DNA of 38,438 nucleotides from assembly GCA_017938625.1 (NCBI GenBank), contig JAGBBD010000055.1, positions 1-38,438 on the forward strand. Direction: 5' to 3'. The notes beneath the pieces are model-generated. The model was not told the origin of the DNA. It worked only from the letters and a program-made list of their open reading frames with translations, and searched no databases. This DNA comes from Oscillospiraceae bacterium. Its GTDB lineage: Bacteria; Bacillota; Clostridia; Oscillospirales; Oscillospiraceae. Made by a program: the position numbers and the translations under genes. Each line of letters opens with the position of its first letter. Within the stretch, counting starts at the first letter, position 1. Below, piece after piece: positions 10,240 to 17,971 of the stretch.

Positions 10240-10249
10240 ATGATGTATT
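10220..10249 (+). promoter_or_regulatory. Direct repeat TGATGTATT with 21-bp period, candidate AraC-type operator
   Basis: TGATGTATT occurs at 10220-10228 and again at 10241-10249, exactly 21 bp (two helical turns) apart, flanking the -10 box. AraC-family proteins carry two helix-turn-helix units and usually bind such same-face direct repeats. The position over the core promoter suggests autoregulation (inference). Confidence 0.5.
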
Positions 10250-10264
10250 GAAGGAGGTGTTTCT

Positions 10265-11167
10265 GTGCGCGTCAATTATCAGATTTTGCTGAAACAAAAC
10301 CTGCAGGATCTCAACCCCATTTTTATTGGAGAATCCGAATGTCCCCCCGGTTATGAGGGTTTTGCCAACGTCAACGGTAACTGCTGCGTGCTCTACCGCA
10401 TCCACCGCGGCTGCGGAAAAGTACGCATCCAGAACATCACCTATCCGGTAAAAGCCGGTCAGTTTTTCTTCATCCCCGTAGGCGAGCAGGGGCCCATGAC
10501 CGCCGATAAAGAGAAGCCCTGGTTCTTCCAATGGATCGGTTTTACAGGAACACTTGCCCACGATTTTCTCCAGCTGCCGCCTGTGTTTGATGTCCCGCGC
10601 TCCATCACCGACCAGATGTATGACCTGCGTACTCCCTGCGAAAACCTGGCATCGCGCATCACCAGTGATTTGTTTCTGCTCCACGCCACTTTGACCAAGT
10701 CCAAGCCCGACCGTACCGATCATGTGCAGCAGGTGGTGGACCATATCACCACATCCTATATGCACAAGTTCTCTGTGGCAGAGTTTGCCAAGGAACTGGG
10801 CATCAACGCCTGCCATCTTTCCAGACTGTTTACAAAAAAGATGGGCCGCAGCATCCAGGACTATCTGCTGACTGTACGGATCTTCAATTCCAAGCTGTAT
10901 CTGAACAAGGGCTATTCTGTCAAGGAGGCCGCCCTGATGTGCGGCTTCAACGATGCAAACAACTTTACCAAGCTCTTCAAAAAGAAAACAGGCTATACCC
11001 CCACTCAATGGAAATCCAAGCTGGCTCTGAACGAAGACAATGTTCCACCCTACCCTCAGCGCCCCACGTTCTCACAGATGGTATCCTTTGAGCAGACCGA
11101 CAAAGACAGAGAACCCCTTGTCTATCACCGCAAGAAAAAAGAAAGCTGCCAAACAGAGTGCGAGTAA
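10265..11167 (+). CDS. AraC-family transcriptional regulator, divergent from the lyase
   Basis: 300 residues. The N-terminal half (about 20-150) looks like a cupin-type effector-sensing region; the C-terminus holds two helix-turn-helix units (about 169-194 and 217-246, the second with the family-typical GFNDANNFTKLFKKKTGYTP). The start is GTG at 10265, chosen because AAGGAGGTG lies 5 nt upstream and a good promoter sits before it. Divergent placement next to the giant lyase suggests it senses a glycan product and controls the lyase and perhaps itself; this is inference from position. It is convergent with the fucosidase gene, with which it shares a bidirectional terminator. Confidence 0.88.
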   Translation: MRVNYQILLKQNLQDLNPIFIGESECPPGYEGFANVNGNCCVLYRIHRGCGKVRIQNITYPVKAGQFFFIPVGEQGPMTADKEKPWFFQWIGFTGTLAHDFLQLPPVFDVPRSITDQMYDLRTPCENLASRITSDLFLLHATLTKSKPDRTDHVQQVVDHITTSYMHKFSVAEFAKELGINACHLSRLFTKKMGRSIQDYLLTVRIFNSKLYLNKGYSVKEAALMCGFNDANNFTKLFKKKTGYTPTQWKSKLALNEDNVPPYPQRPTFSQMVSFEQTDKDREPLVYHRKKKESCQTECE

Positions 11168-11221
11168 AAAAGTAGATTTTGCCCCACAGATAATATCTGT
11201 GGGGCAAAATCTATGTTTTAT
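11166..11221. terminator. Bidirectional intrinsic terminator, 19-bp perfect stem
   Basis: Positions 11174-11192 and 11194-11212 are exact reverse complements, including GCCCCACAGATA. An A-run lies to the left and T-rich sequence to the right, so it can serve both the AraC-type gene (plus) and the fucosidase gene (minus), whose stop is at 11248. Confidence 0.85.
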
Positions 11222-11247
11222 AAGGTTTTTCAGTCAGACTGTTTGGC

Positions 11248-12489
11248 TCAAAAAACGCCGTAGGTATCGGGATCTTCGGGAGTATCCTCATCGGTGCATT
11301 CGATCTTGATGACCGTGCAGGTGGGATCGGGAGCCAGCAAAGGCAAATCCTTGACGATCAGTCTGCCGTAGGCCTGCTGCTCGAAGGGATACTCTTCCCC
11401 GGTCTCCAGCAGAGTCACGCGCTTGACCTTCTTGCGCAGACCGCGCAGGATGGCTTCGCCCTTATGGGGCCAGCGGAACACGTGCCAGTAGACATTATTT
11501 CCCTTGGAGGTAAACTCACCGATGATGGACTCGATGCCCTTGGGCATGCCGGTGGTACCGTAGACAGCCTCACCGTTGCGGCGCAGCCACTGACCCAGCT
11601 GGGCAAGGATCTTCTGCTCACAGTCGCGGATGGAGCCATCCTCCATGGGGCCCACGTTCAGATTGAAGTTGCCGCCGAAGGACAACTGAATGATAATGGT
11701 CTGCAGAACCGTGGTAAAGTCCTTGAAATTGTTGTTCTGGATATAGCCCCAGCCCCAGCGGTCACCCAGAGTCATGCAGGCTTCCACATAGCGGCCGTCG
11801 CTGCAGGTGCCGGTCTTCTGTTCGGGGGTGGTGATATCGCCGGGCTCGCCGGTGCGGTCATTGATGAGGATATGAGGCTGCAGCTCATAGATCATCTTGC
11901 ACAGTTCCTTGGAATTCCAGAAGTCGGAAACCAGCTGACCGTAATCGGGACGGCTGCCGGGCAGCACATCATCGTACCAGCCGCCGTCAAACCACAGGTA
12001 GTCGATCTTGCCGTAGTTGGTCAGCAGCTCTCTGACCTGATTGAACACCTGATCGACCATCTTCTGCTTACTTTCCGGATGCTTCTTGTGATCAAAGTAG
12101 CCTTTGAAACGCCAGTCCAGCAGAGAATAATATACGCCGACCTTCATATCATACTTGTGGCAGGCATCCACATACTCGCGCAGCAGATCTCTTCCCACAT
12201 ACTTCATGGAGGTGAAATCGGAATATTTGCTGTCAAACAGGCAGAAGCCCTCGTGATGACGGGAAGTCAGGGTCACATACTTGAAGCCTGCTTCCTTGGC
12301 GCGGCGAACCAGATCCTCTGCATCAAAATGCTTGGGATCAAAGGTCTTTGCCAGCTCTGCAACTTCCTCGCAGGGCTTTCTTTCGTTGAACTGCGTCCAT
12401 TCGCCGCGGGCGATCTGGGCATACAGACCGTAGTGGACGAACATACAGAGCTTGCTTTCGTTAAACCAATCTTGCTTATGAGGCTGCAT
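11248..12489 (-). CDS. Alpha-L-fucosidase, glycoside hydrolase family 29
   Basis: 413 residues without a signal peptide, so probably cytoplasmic. Family hallmarks: FVHYGLYA near residue 17 (H19), SRHHEGFCLFDS (H78, H79), and YLWFDGGW with D158 as the expected nucleophile; the C-terminal third is a small beta-domain. GH29 enzymes release terminal L-fucose with retention. The cytoplasmic location suggests it acts on imported oligosaccharides, fitting the neighbouring ABC permeases and secreted lyase. A terminator at about 12532-12566 separates it from the permeases; a perfect -35 TTGACA (12531-12526) follows that terminator on the minus strand but its -10 (GATAAA) is weak and very close to the gene. 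Shine-Dalgarno AAAAGGAG precedes the ATG. Confidence 0.9.
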   Translation of the reverse strand: MQPHKQDWFNESKLCMFVHYGLYAQIARGEWTQFNERKPCEEVAELAKTFDPKHFDAEDLVRRAKEAGFKYVTLTSRHHEGFCLFDSKYSDFTSMKYVGRDLLREYVDACHKYDMKVGVYYSLLDWRFKGYFDHKKHPESKQKMVDQVFNQVRELLTNYGKIDYLWFDGGWYDDVLPGSRPDYGQLVSDFWNSKELCKMIYELQPHILINDRTGEPGDITTPEQKTGTCSDGRYVEACMTLGDRWGWGYIQNNNFKDFTTVLQTIIIQLSFGGNFNLNVGPMEDGSIRDCEQKILAQLGQWLRRNGEAVYGTTGMPKGIESIIGEFTSKGNNVYWHVFRWPHKGEAILRGLRKKVKRVTLLETGEEYPFEQQAYGRLIVKDLPLLAPDPTCTVIKIECTDEDTPEDPDTYGVF

Positions 12490-12531
12490 CGTTCATTCTC
12501 CTTTTATCATGCGATTGTAATGAGCTGTCAA

Positions 12532-12566
12532 ATAAAAAGGAGAGAAACAAATTGTTTCTCTCCTTT
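12532..12566 (-). terminator. Intrinsic terminator after the sugar permeases
   Basis: 15-bp stem: 12536-12550 pairs with 12552-12566. Read on the minus strand it is followed by TTTTTATTTG. It lies between the permease stop (12581) and the fucosidase start (12489), so these are probably separate transcripts or linked only by read-through. Confidence 0.8.
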
Positions 12567-12580
12567 CCTGGATAAAGTGA

Positions 12581-13429
12581 TTAACCCTTGATGCCGCCGC
12601 CCATGCCGCCGAAGACGATCTTACGGGAGCAGATGGCGTAGATCAGGATGGAAGGTGCCACAGCGATGACCACAGCAGAGAAGATGGCGGGGTAGTTACC
12701 CACATACTGCAGGGCCTTGATGGCACGGGCAAGACCAACGCCCAGAGACATGGCATTGCCGGTGGGGATCAGCAGCAAGCAGATCATGTACTCGTTCAGA
12801 GTACCGATGAAGCCGAACAAGCTGATGGTGGAGATAGCGGGCTTGACCATGGGCAGCATGATCTTGGTGAAGATCTTGCCGCTGGGGCAGCCGTCGATGG
12901 CTGCTGCTTCTTCGTATGTACGGGAAATGGTCTCGAAGAAGTTCAGCAGGAAGATGGTGGAATAGGGCACTCTCATGCAGGCATAGACGACCATCAGAGC
13001 GATACGGCCCTGAATGTCGAACTTGATGAACAGAGAGTACAGGGGCAGAATGATCAGAATGCTGGGGATGGACAGGCAGGTGATCAGCGCACGCTTGATC
13101 AGATCATTGCCGGGGAACTTATAACGGGACAGAACGTATGCTGCGGGAGCTGCCATGGAAACACCACCGACAACAGCGACTGCTGCGTACAGCAGGGAGT
13201 TGAAGAAGTACAGATACAGCTTCTGCTTGGACCATGCGGTCGCATAGTTTTCCCAGTGAAGACCGGTTTCATACTTAAAGACAGTGCCCATGAAGATATC
13301 ACGGGAGGTGGAAAGAGAGGCGCCGAGGACATAGCCCAGAATGACGAAGGTCATCAGACACCACAGACCGCAAATGATCAGGCCGGGCGCATGACGAGCG
13401 CCGGAAAGTCTACGGGGTTTCTTACTCAT
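12581..13429 (-). CDS. Carbohydrate ABC transporter permease, MalG-like (CUT1)
   Basis: 282 residues with about six membrane segments and the EAA loop TYEEAAAIDGCPSG (171-184) that docks onto the ATPase. The family forms a heterodimer with a MalF-like partner to import oligosaccharides. It starts 18 nt after the stop of the upstream permease, with AGGAG before the ATG, so the two are co-transcribed. A terminator follows directly. No ATPase or binding-protein gene is in the same transcript: the candidate lipoproteins are upstream, beyond a terminator and a repeat-filled gap, and the nearest ATPase is at 37747. Confidence 0.9.
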   Translation of the reverse strand: MSKKPRRLSGARHAPGLIICGLWCLMTFVILGYVLGASLSTSRDIFMGTVFKYETGLHWENYATAWSKQKLYLYFFNSLLYAAVAVVGGVSMAAPAAYVLSRYKFPGNDLIKRALITCLSIPSILIILPLYSLFIKFDIQGRIALMVVYACMRVPYSTIFLLNFFETISRTYEEAAAIDGCPSGKIFTKIMLPMVKPAISTISLFGFIGTLNEYMICLLLIPTGNAMSLGVGLARAIKALQYVGNYPAIFSAVVIAVAPSILIYAICSRKIVFGGMGGGIKG

Positions 13430-13447
13430 AATGCATGCGCTCCTTTC

Positions 13448-14356
13448 TTAGAATTCCAGATCATCGCTTCTGAGCAGCCAGTTGCACAGGGTGTAGACGA
13501 CCTGCACCAGCAGAGCGGTAAACACACCAACAGCTGCGCCCAAGCCTGCGTCAGGCTCGACCTGAGCCAACGCCGATCCGAACAATATCTCGTACATATA
13601 GACAATGGGAGAAATGGTGGAACTTTCTGCGCCCAGAGGGGAGAAGACCTGGTTCCATGCGAACATCTGCATGGCGCTGATAGACCAGAAGGTCACGATG
13701 GTCTTAATGGTACCCTTCATCAGGGGCAGGGTGATATGGAAGAACTTCTGGAAAGGACCTGCGCCGTCCAGCACAGCAGCCTCGTACAGATCGTCGGGGA
13801 TGGACTCGATGCCGGAGATCATGACCAGCATGTAGTAGCCGACGCCGCAGAAGATGATGGCGAACATCATGGCGTAGAACTTGTTGGTGGAGGTCATCCA
13901 TTCAATGGGGGTAGCGCCAAAGAACTTCCAGATGGTGGTCAGCAGACCGAACTCTTCCTGGAAGACGTAGTAGGTGAAGGCATTACCGATGGCAATGGCG
14001 GAGAGCATGTTGGGCATGTAGATGATGGTGCGGAAGAAGTTTCTGCCGGGCAAATTTGCCTTGGAAGACAGAAGCACGCCCAAGAGGATGGAGATACCGA
14101 CGGTCAGAACGCCGCCCAGCAGCAGCAGCTTGACCATGTTCCAGACAGACTTGGTGAAGTCTTTACTTCCCATAAGCTGCACATAGTTGCCGATACCGTG
14201 CCACTTCCAGTCCGCGATGGAGGAGGTGACGCCGCCGGCTCTGAAGAAGCTCATGAAGATGGTTCTGAGCACCGGGTAGGCATACACTACCAGAAGCACC
14301 AGAACGCAGGGCAGCACGAAGCCCGTAATGAAAAGTTTGTTGTTTTTTGTAGTCAT
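13448..14356 (-). CDS. Carbohydrate ABC transporter permease, MalF-like (CUT1)
   Basis: 302 residues from the chosen ATG at 14356 (MTTKNNKLFI). An in-frame ATG at 14428 is rejected because it lies upstream of the likely -10 box at 14402-14413; 14356 has GAAAGGAC before it. About six membrane segments, with the EAA loop YEAAVLDGAG near 191-200. It is the first gene of a two-gene permease operon. The sequence upstream of its promoter carries an element also present before the binding protein at 15196, which suggests shared control. Confidence 0.9.
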   Translation of the reverse strand: MTTKNNKLFITGFVLPCVLVLLVVYAYPVLRTIFMSFFRAGGVTSSIADWKWHGIGNYVQLMGSKDFTKSVWNMVKLLLLGGVLTVGISILLGVLLSSKANLPGRNFFRTIIYMPNMLSAIAIGNAFTYYVFQEEFGLLTTIWKFFGATPIEWMTSTNKFYAMMFAIIFCGVGYYMLVMISGIESIPDDLYEAAVLDGAGPFQKFFHITLPLMKGTIKTIVTFWSISAMQMFAWNQVFSPLGAESSTISPIVYMYEILFGSALAQVEPDAGLGAAVGVFTALLVQVVYTLCNWLLRSDDLEF

Positions 14357-14401
14357 TACTTCGTCCTTTCCAGTGATGGGTTTACCAGTTTCTAAACAAG
14401 T

Positions 14402-14428
14402 ATTATAATAATAGCATAAGATTTCCAT
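14402..14428 (-). promoter_or_regulatory. Permease promoter region with element shared with the lipoprotein gene at 15196
   Basis: Read on the minus strand, 14428-14408 is ATGGAAA, four bases, then ATGCTATTAT. The promoter of the binding protein at 15196 has ATGGAAA, four bases, ATGCTATAAT; 17 of 21 positions agree. It contains an extended -10 (TGC TATTAT) and a second TATAAT at 14407-14402. No convincing -35 is seen, which fits activator dependence. Confidence 0.45.
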
Positions 14429-14460
14429 TTTGGCTATTACAATTTTGCTAAAATATATGT

Positions 14461-14488
14461 AAAATCATCTCTTTTTTAAGATGATTTT
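14461..14488. other. A/T-rich 10-bp hairpin
   Basis: AAAATCATCT (14461-14470) and AGATGATTTT (14479-14488) are exact reverse complements with an 8-base loop. It lies just upstream of the permease promoter. It could be a weak terminator or an operator; the sequence does not decide. Confidence 0.35.
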
Positions 14489-14637
14489 GTACGTCCTGTG
14501 CCATTTGCACAAAAATTTTCGACTATTTTTGTGAGTTCGAAACAATGGTAATTTGTCCGAACTTTTCCTGCAACCGTCGGTTGACAGCAGTCCCAACATC
14601 CTGTGTACCGGCGATACGGCAGCTGCCTGCTTACAGA

Positions 14638-14731
14638 TGTCATTGCGAGGGAGGATCTGAAAGATCCGACCGCGGCAATCTAAAAACTGCCATGAGATCG
14701 CCACAGTCGCTTACGCTCCTTCGCGATGACA
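14638..14731. repeat. Palindromic MITE-like repeat, copy 1
   Basis: It begins TGTCATTGCGAGGGAG and ends with the near reverse complement CTCCTTCGCGATGACA. The left arm has an inner hairpin (GATCTGAAAGATC). The arms pair imperfectly over about 35 bp around a short A-rich centre. The form matches non-autonomous palindromic repeats found scattered in bacterial genomes; no transposase is present. Confidence 0.7.
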
Positions 14732-14819
14732 GGCATAGTACGCACTGCCGATCACATCGTAGGGGACGGCGTCCCCAATGTCCCGTGTGCCGACAATACG
14801 GCAGCCGCCTGCTTACAGA

Positions 14820-14913
14820 TGTCATTGCGAGGGAGGATCTGAAAGATCCGACCGTGGCAATCTAAAAAATTGCCATGAGATCGCCACAGTCGCTACGCTC
14901 CTTCGCGATGACA
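14820..14913. repeat. Palindromic MITE-like repeat, copy 2
   Basis: Nearly identical to the copy at 14638-14731, with small changes at the centre (AAAAAATTGCCATG instead of AAAAACTGCCATG) and loss of one base in the right arm. It arose with its flanks by tandem duplication, since the flanking sequence is duplicated too. Confidence 0.7.
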
Positions 14914-14948
14914 GGCATAGTACGCACTGCCGATTTGCACCACACCCA

Positions 14949-15065
14949 TGGCTCCCTCTGACAAGGGAACTGTCGAGCGGATGCGAGACTGAGGGAGAGA
15001 AAATGACTACTACCCCTCCGTCTTTTGCCTGCGGCAAAATCCACCTCCTCTGACAAGGGGAGCCA
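14949..15065. repeat. Second type of palindromic interspersed repeat
   Basis: It starts TGGCTCCCTCTGACAAGGGA and ends TGACAAGGGGAGCCA, giving terminal inverted repeats (TGGCTCCC / GGGGAGCCA), with an inner hairpin TTTTGCCTGCGGCAAAA. The type resembles repeats known between genes in Clostridia. It is unrelated in sequence to the elements at 14638 and 14820. Confidence 0.6.
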
Positions 15066-15150
15066 AGTAAAGTGCGCAGCTAAATTCCAAATCCGTCGAC
15101 ACAGCCGATACCATACTGATTTGCTATTCATGATTATTGTTTGCCTAACA

Positions 15151-15182
15151 AAAAAAGACCTGCCCGAAGGCAGGTCTTTTTA
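15151..15182 (-). terminator. Intrinsic terminator of the lipoprotein gene at 15196
   Basis: GACCTGCC / GGCAGGTC stem with a four-base loop, flanked by A- and T-runs; on the minus strand a run of seven T follows. Its core resembles the terminator at 16613, as expected if gene and terminator were duplicated together. Confidence 0.9.
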
Positions 15183-15195
15183 AGTACTTGATGAA

Positions 15196-16437
15196 TTAGC
15201 CGAGCAGAGCATCGAATGCTGCAGCAGCCTCTTCGCCGGTAGCGTAGGTGCCGGAGAACAGGTTGACGACAGTGTCGTTGATGGAGGTCTTGATATCAGC
15301 GTTGTTATGCAGGCCGCCTGCATAGTTGACGATGGTATCGGTGGTCTCCATGATGACCTTAGCGTCGTCGAATCTGGGCAGGGGCTCCATGGTCATATCG
15401 TCGACCAGATAGACGTCAGCATCGGTGATAGCCTTGTTGACTTCGCCGGTGCACATGTAGTAGATATACTCCCAAGCCAGATCGGGATTCTCGCAGTTGA
15501 CGTTGATGCAGTTGCAGGTGCAGGAGACAGAAGCGCCGTAGGTGCCGTTCTCGGAAGCGGGATCATAGGGGAACTTGAAGCAGCCCCACTCCAGGGAAGC
15601 GCCGGTCATCTCTTCGACTTCGCCGGGCAGCCACATGCCGGTGTAGACCATGACGTTCTCTTCGGTCAGACCGATCTTGTTCTGAGAAGCAGGCCACTCG
15701 GAGGGGGAGTTGGGATCAAAGAAGCCTTCAGCCTTCCAGTCGATGATCTTCTGGCAGGCAGCGATGAAGTCTTCGTTCTCGGAGAAACCGCCGTTGATGG
15801 TCATGTCGCCAACGATGGTCTCACCGACCATACGCTCGACCAGAGCACCGAAGGTGGAGGTAGCGTAGGCAGCGTCCAGAGCGATGGGGTTGTAGCCGGC
15901 AGCGACCAGAGCGCGGCAGACTTCTTCAAACTCTTCGATGGTCTCGGGATTCTCGGTGATGCCAGCCTTCTCGAAAGCAGCGGCATTGTACCAGAAGGAG
16001 GAGAAGGAAGAGACGGTGGGGATTGCATGGTACTGATCGTTGTTCTCAGACTGCTGCTTGATGATCTCCATGTGGATGGGATAAGCGCGGTCCAGAACGT
16101 CGGACTCGGTGACATACTTGGTGATGTCCATGGTGTGCTCGAACTGAGCCTTCAGCTGGATGGTGGAGCCCAGGGGGAACACGTCAACGCGCTCACCGGA
16201 ATCCAGAGCGGTGCCCAGGATGGTGCCCAGGTCGGTGCCGTAGTGCTGCACTTCCAGATTGACGCCCTTGAGTTCTTCGAACTCAGCGATCTTCTCAACA
16301 GCGACTTCGTAAGCGGGGGTGCCTTCTGCGTAAGCGGTCCAAACGACCAGATCGACTTTTTCTTCCTTCTTGCCGCAGCCGACAAAGCAGGTAGCGATCA
16401 TGAGAACACAGAGCAGCAGAGCAATGTACTTCTTCAT
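15196..16437 (-). CDS. Sugar ABC transporter substrate-binding lipoprotein, copy A
   Basis: 413 residues. A lipoprotein signal peptide with CFVGC puts the lipidated Cys at residue 21. The rest is a family 1 extracellular solute-binding protein (VVWTAYAEGTPAYEVAVEKI near the mature N-terminus, then NKIGLTEENVMVY and a CTCNCINVNCENPDLAWEY stretch). It binds oligosaccharides outside the membrane and delivers them to CUT1 permeases. It is strongly similar along its whole length to the protein at 16655. It has its own promoter and terminator. Its promoter shares an element with the permease operon, making it the likelier partner of those permeases. The Cys-rich CTCNCINVNC segment, present in both copies, is unusual for this family. 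Confidence 0.9.
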   Translation of the reverse strand: MKKYIALLLCVLMIATCFVGCGKKEEKVDLVVWTAYAEGTPAYEVAVEKIAEFEELKGVNLEVQHYGTDLGTILGTALDSGERVDVFPLGSTIQLKAQFEHTMDITKYVTESDVLDRAYPIHMEIIKQQSENNDQYHAIPTVSSFSSFWYNAAAFEKAGITENPETIEEFEEVCRALVAAGYNPIALDAAYATSTFGALVERMVGETIVGDMTINGGFSENEDFIAACQKIIDWKAEGFFDPNSPSEWPASQNKIGLTEENVMVYTGMWLPGEVEEMTGASLEWGCFKFPYDPASENGTYGASVSCTCNCINVNCENPDLAWEYIYYMCTGEVNKAITDADVYLVDDMTMEPLPRFDDAKVIMETTDTIVNYAGGLHNNADIKTSINDTVVNLFSGTYATGEEAAAAFDALLG

Positions 16438-16488
16438 TTTTCAGTTTTCCTTTCTTGTTTTAAAATATGTTTGCCCAAAGGCTTTTCT

Positions 16489-16517
16489 ATTATAGCATGT
16501 GGTTTCCATAATTTCCA
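16489..16517 (-). promoter_or_regulatory. Promoter of the lipoprotein gene at 15196
   Basis: On the minus strand: -35 TGGAAA (16517-16512), 17-bp spacer, extended -10 TGC TATAAT (16494-16489). A second ATGGAAA lies inside the spacer (16509-16503) and, with ATGCTAT, matches the element upstream of the permease gene. Confidence 0.65.
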
Positions 16518-16612
16518 TCATTTTTTTGAATTGTTTGTTTTTTTATGGACTTCGTCGCAACCGGCTGTTGCTTTTACCTGTTTTTACCTTGATTTTTTGG
16601 TCAAATTACACG

Positions 16613-16646
16613 AAAAAAGGACCTGTCCGAAGACAGGTCCTTTTGA
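16613..16646 (-). terminator. Intrinsic terminator of the lipoprotein gene at 16655
   Basis: Stem AAAAGGACCTGTC / GACAGGTCCTTTT with loop CGAA (16615-16644), followed on the minus strand by T-rich sequence. It separates the two lipoprotein genes, so each is its own transcription unit. Confidence 0.9.
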
Positions 16647-16654
16647 AAGGCAAA

Positions 16655-17896
16655 TTACTTCAGCAGAGCGTCGAAGGCCTGAGCAGCTGCCAGACCGTCG
16701 GCGTACTTGCCGGTGTACAGGCCGATGACGGTATCATTCATGGAGGTCTTGATGTCGGCATTGGAATGCAGGCCGCCGGCATAGTTCATGTTGGTCTCAG
16801 TGGACTCCATGATCTCACGGGCGTCAGCAAAGCGGGGCAGAGCCTCCTGCGTGCGGTCATCTACCAGATAGACATCGGCATCAGTGATGGCCTTGTCCAC
16901 TTCGCCGGTGCACATATAGTACAGGTAATCCCAAGCCAGATCGGGGTTCTCACAGTTGACATTGATGCAGTTGCAGGTGCAGGACACGGAGGTGCCGTAG
17001 GTGCCGGGGCCGCCGGGCAGCTCGGGGAACTTGAAGCAGCCCCATTCCAGCTCTGCGCCGGTCATCTCTTCGATCTCACCGGAGACCCATGCGCCGCAGT
17101 AGACCATGACGTTCTCTTCGGTCAGACCGATCTTGTTCTGAGAAGCAGGCCATTCAGAGGGAGAGTCGGGATCAAAGTAACCCTTGTCCACCCACTCGAG
17201 GATCTTGTCGCAGGCGGCGATGAAGTTCTCATTTTCGGCAAAACCACCGTTCAGGGTCAGTTCGGTTGCGGTTGCTTCACCCACATAGCGCTCGACCAGA
17301 GCACCGAAGAGGGAGATGATGTAGCCGGCATCCTGTGCAATCGGATTGTAGCCTGCAGCCACCAGCGCGTCGCAGACAGCCTCGAACTCCTCGATGGTAG
17401 TGGGATTTTCGGTAATGCCGGCTGCTTCAAACGCCGCCTTGTTATACCAGAAGGAGTTGAAGGAGGAGGTGGTGGGGATTGCATGGTACTCAGCATCATT
17501 CTCGGACTGATCCATGATGATGTCCATGCAGATGGGATATGCACGGTCAAGAACATCGGACTCGGTCACATAGTTGGTGATGTCCATGGTGTACTTGATG
17601 TTGGCAGCCAGCTGCTGCTGAGAGCCCAGAGCGAACACGTCAACACGCTCGCCGGATTCCAGAGCAGTGCCCAGGATGGTGCCCAGATCGGAGCCATAGT
17701 GCTGCACTTCCAGATTGACGCCGCGGCTTTCCTCAAACTTCTCGATCATTTCCACGGTCACGTCATAAGCGGGAGTGCCTTCTGCCTTGTTGGTCCAGAC
17801 GACCAGATCGACTTCTTCGTCAGCCTTCTTGCCGCAGCCGACGAAGCAGGAGACGATCATGATCAGACACAGAGCCAGCGCAATGTACTTTTTCAT
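16655..17896 (-). CDS. Sugar ABC transporter substrate-binding lipoprotein, copy B
   Basis: 413 residues from ATG at 17896. The start at 17902 (two codons earlier) is also possible; an ATG at 17938 is excluded because it coincides with the predicted transcription start. The leader around AAAGGAAA and MKKYIA aligns with that of copy A, which favours 17896. Lipoprotein Cys is residue 21 (CFVGC). It keeps the same landmarks as copy A (DLVVWT, GTILGTAL.SGERVDVF, SEWPASQNKIGLTEENVMVY). By eye about two thirds or more of residues agree, so this is a recent duplication. Differences cluster in the middle of the protein, which could alter sugar specificity (inference). It is divergent from the AraC-type gene at 18110. 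Confidence 0.9.
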   Translation of the reverse strand: MKKYIALALCLIMIVSCFVGCGKKADEEVDLVVWTNKAEGTPAYDVTVEMIEKFEESRGVNLEVQHYGSDLGTILGTALESGERVDVFALGSQQQLAANIKYTMDITNYVTESDVLDRAYPICMDIIMDQSENDAEYHAIPTTSSFNSFWYNKAAFEAAGITENPTTIEEFEAVCDALVAAGYNPIAQDAGYIISLFGALVERYVGEATATELTLNGGFAENENFIAACDKILEWVDKGYFDPDSPSEWPASQNKIGLTEENVMVYCGAWVSGEIEEMTGAELEWGCFKFPELPGGPGTYGTSVSCTCNCINVNCENPDLAWDYLYYMCTGEVDKAITDADVYLVDDRTQEALPRFADAREIMESTETNMNYAGGLHSNADIKTSMNDTVIGLYTGKYADGLAAAQAFDALLK

Positions 17897-17943
17897 TTTC
17901 ATGTTTCCTTTCAAACTGTTATTTTGTCTCATGGACAAGTTTC

Positions 17944-17971
17944 ATTATAGCAGTTCCCCGGTTTTTTTCAA
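17944..17971 (-). promoter_or_regulatory. Promoter of the lipoprotein gene at 16655
   Basis: On the minus strand: -35 TTGAAA (17971-17966), 16-bp spacer, extended -10 TGC TATAAT (17949-17944). It predicts transcription from about 17937. It lacks the ATGGAAA element found before copy A. Confidence 0.7.

Larger units (their letters stand above)
14578..14934. repeat. Two tandem copies of a 182-bp unit
   Basis: The block beginning near 14578 recurs 182 bp later, near 14760, with only scattered differences. Shared landmarks are ATACGGCAGC, GCCTGCTTACAGATGTCATT and TAGTACGCACTGCCGAT. Each unit carries one palindromic element (next two entries). This fills most of the gene-free stretch from 14357 to 15195; no convincing gene was seen there. 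Confidence 0.8.

Noticed and set aside
14465-15131. Several short open frames in the repeat region
   Set aside because: All derive from the palindromic repeats, look alike because the repeats are duplicated, and lack ribosome binding sites.
16489-16509. Possible CcpA (cre) site before lipoprotein copy A
   Set aside because: ATGGAAACCACATGC fails at the central CG and at other conserved positions, so it does not meet the cre consensus.
15307-17950. Long plus-strand frames opposite both lipoproteins
   Set aside because: Antisense shadows of clear lipoprotein genes caused by biased codon use.
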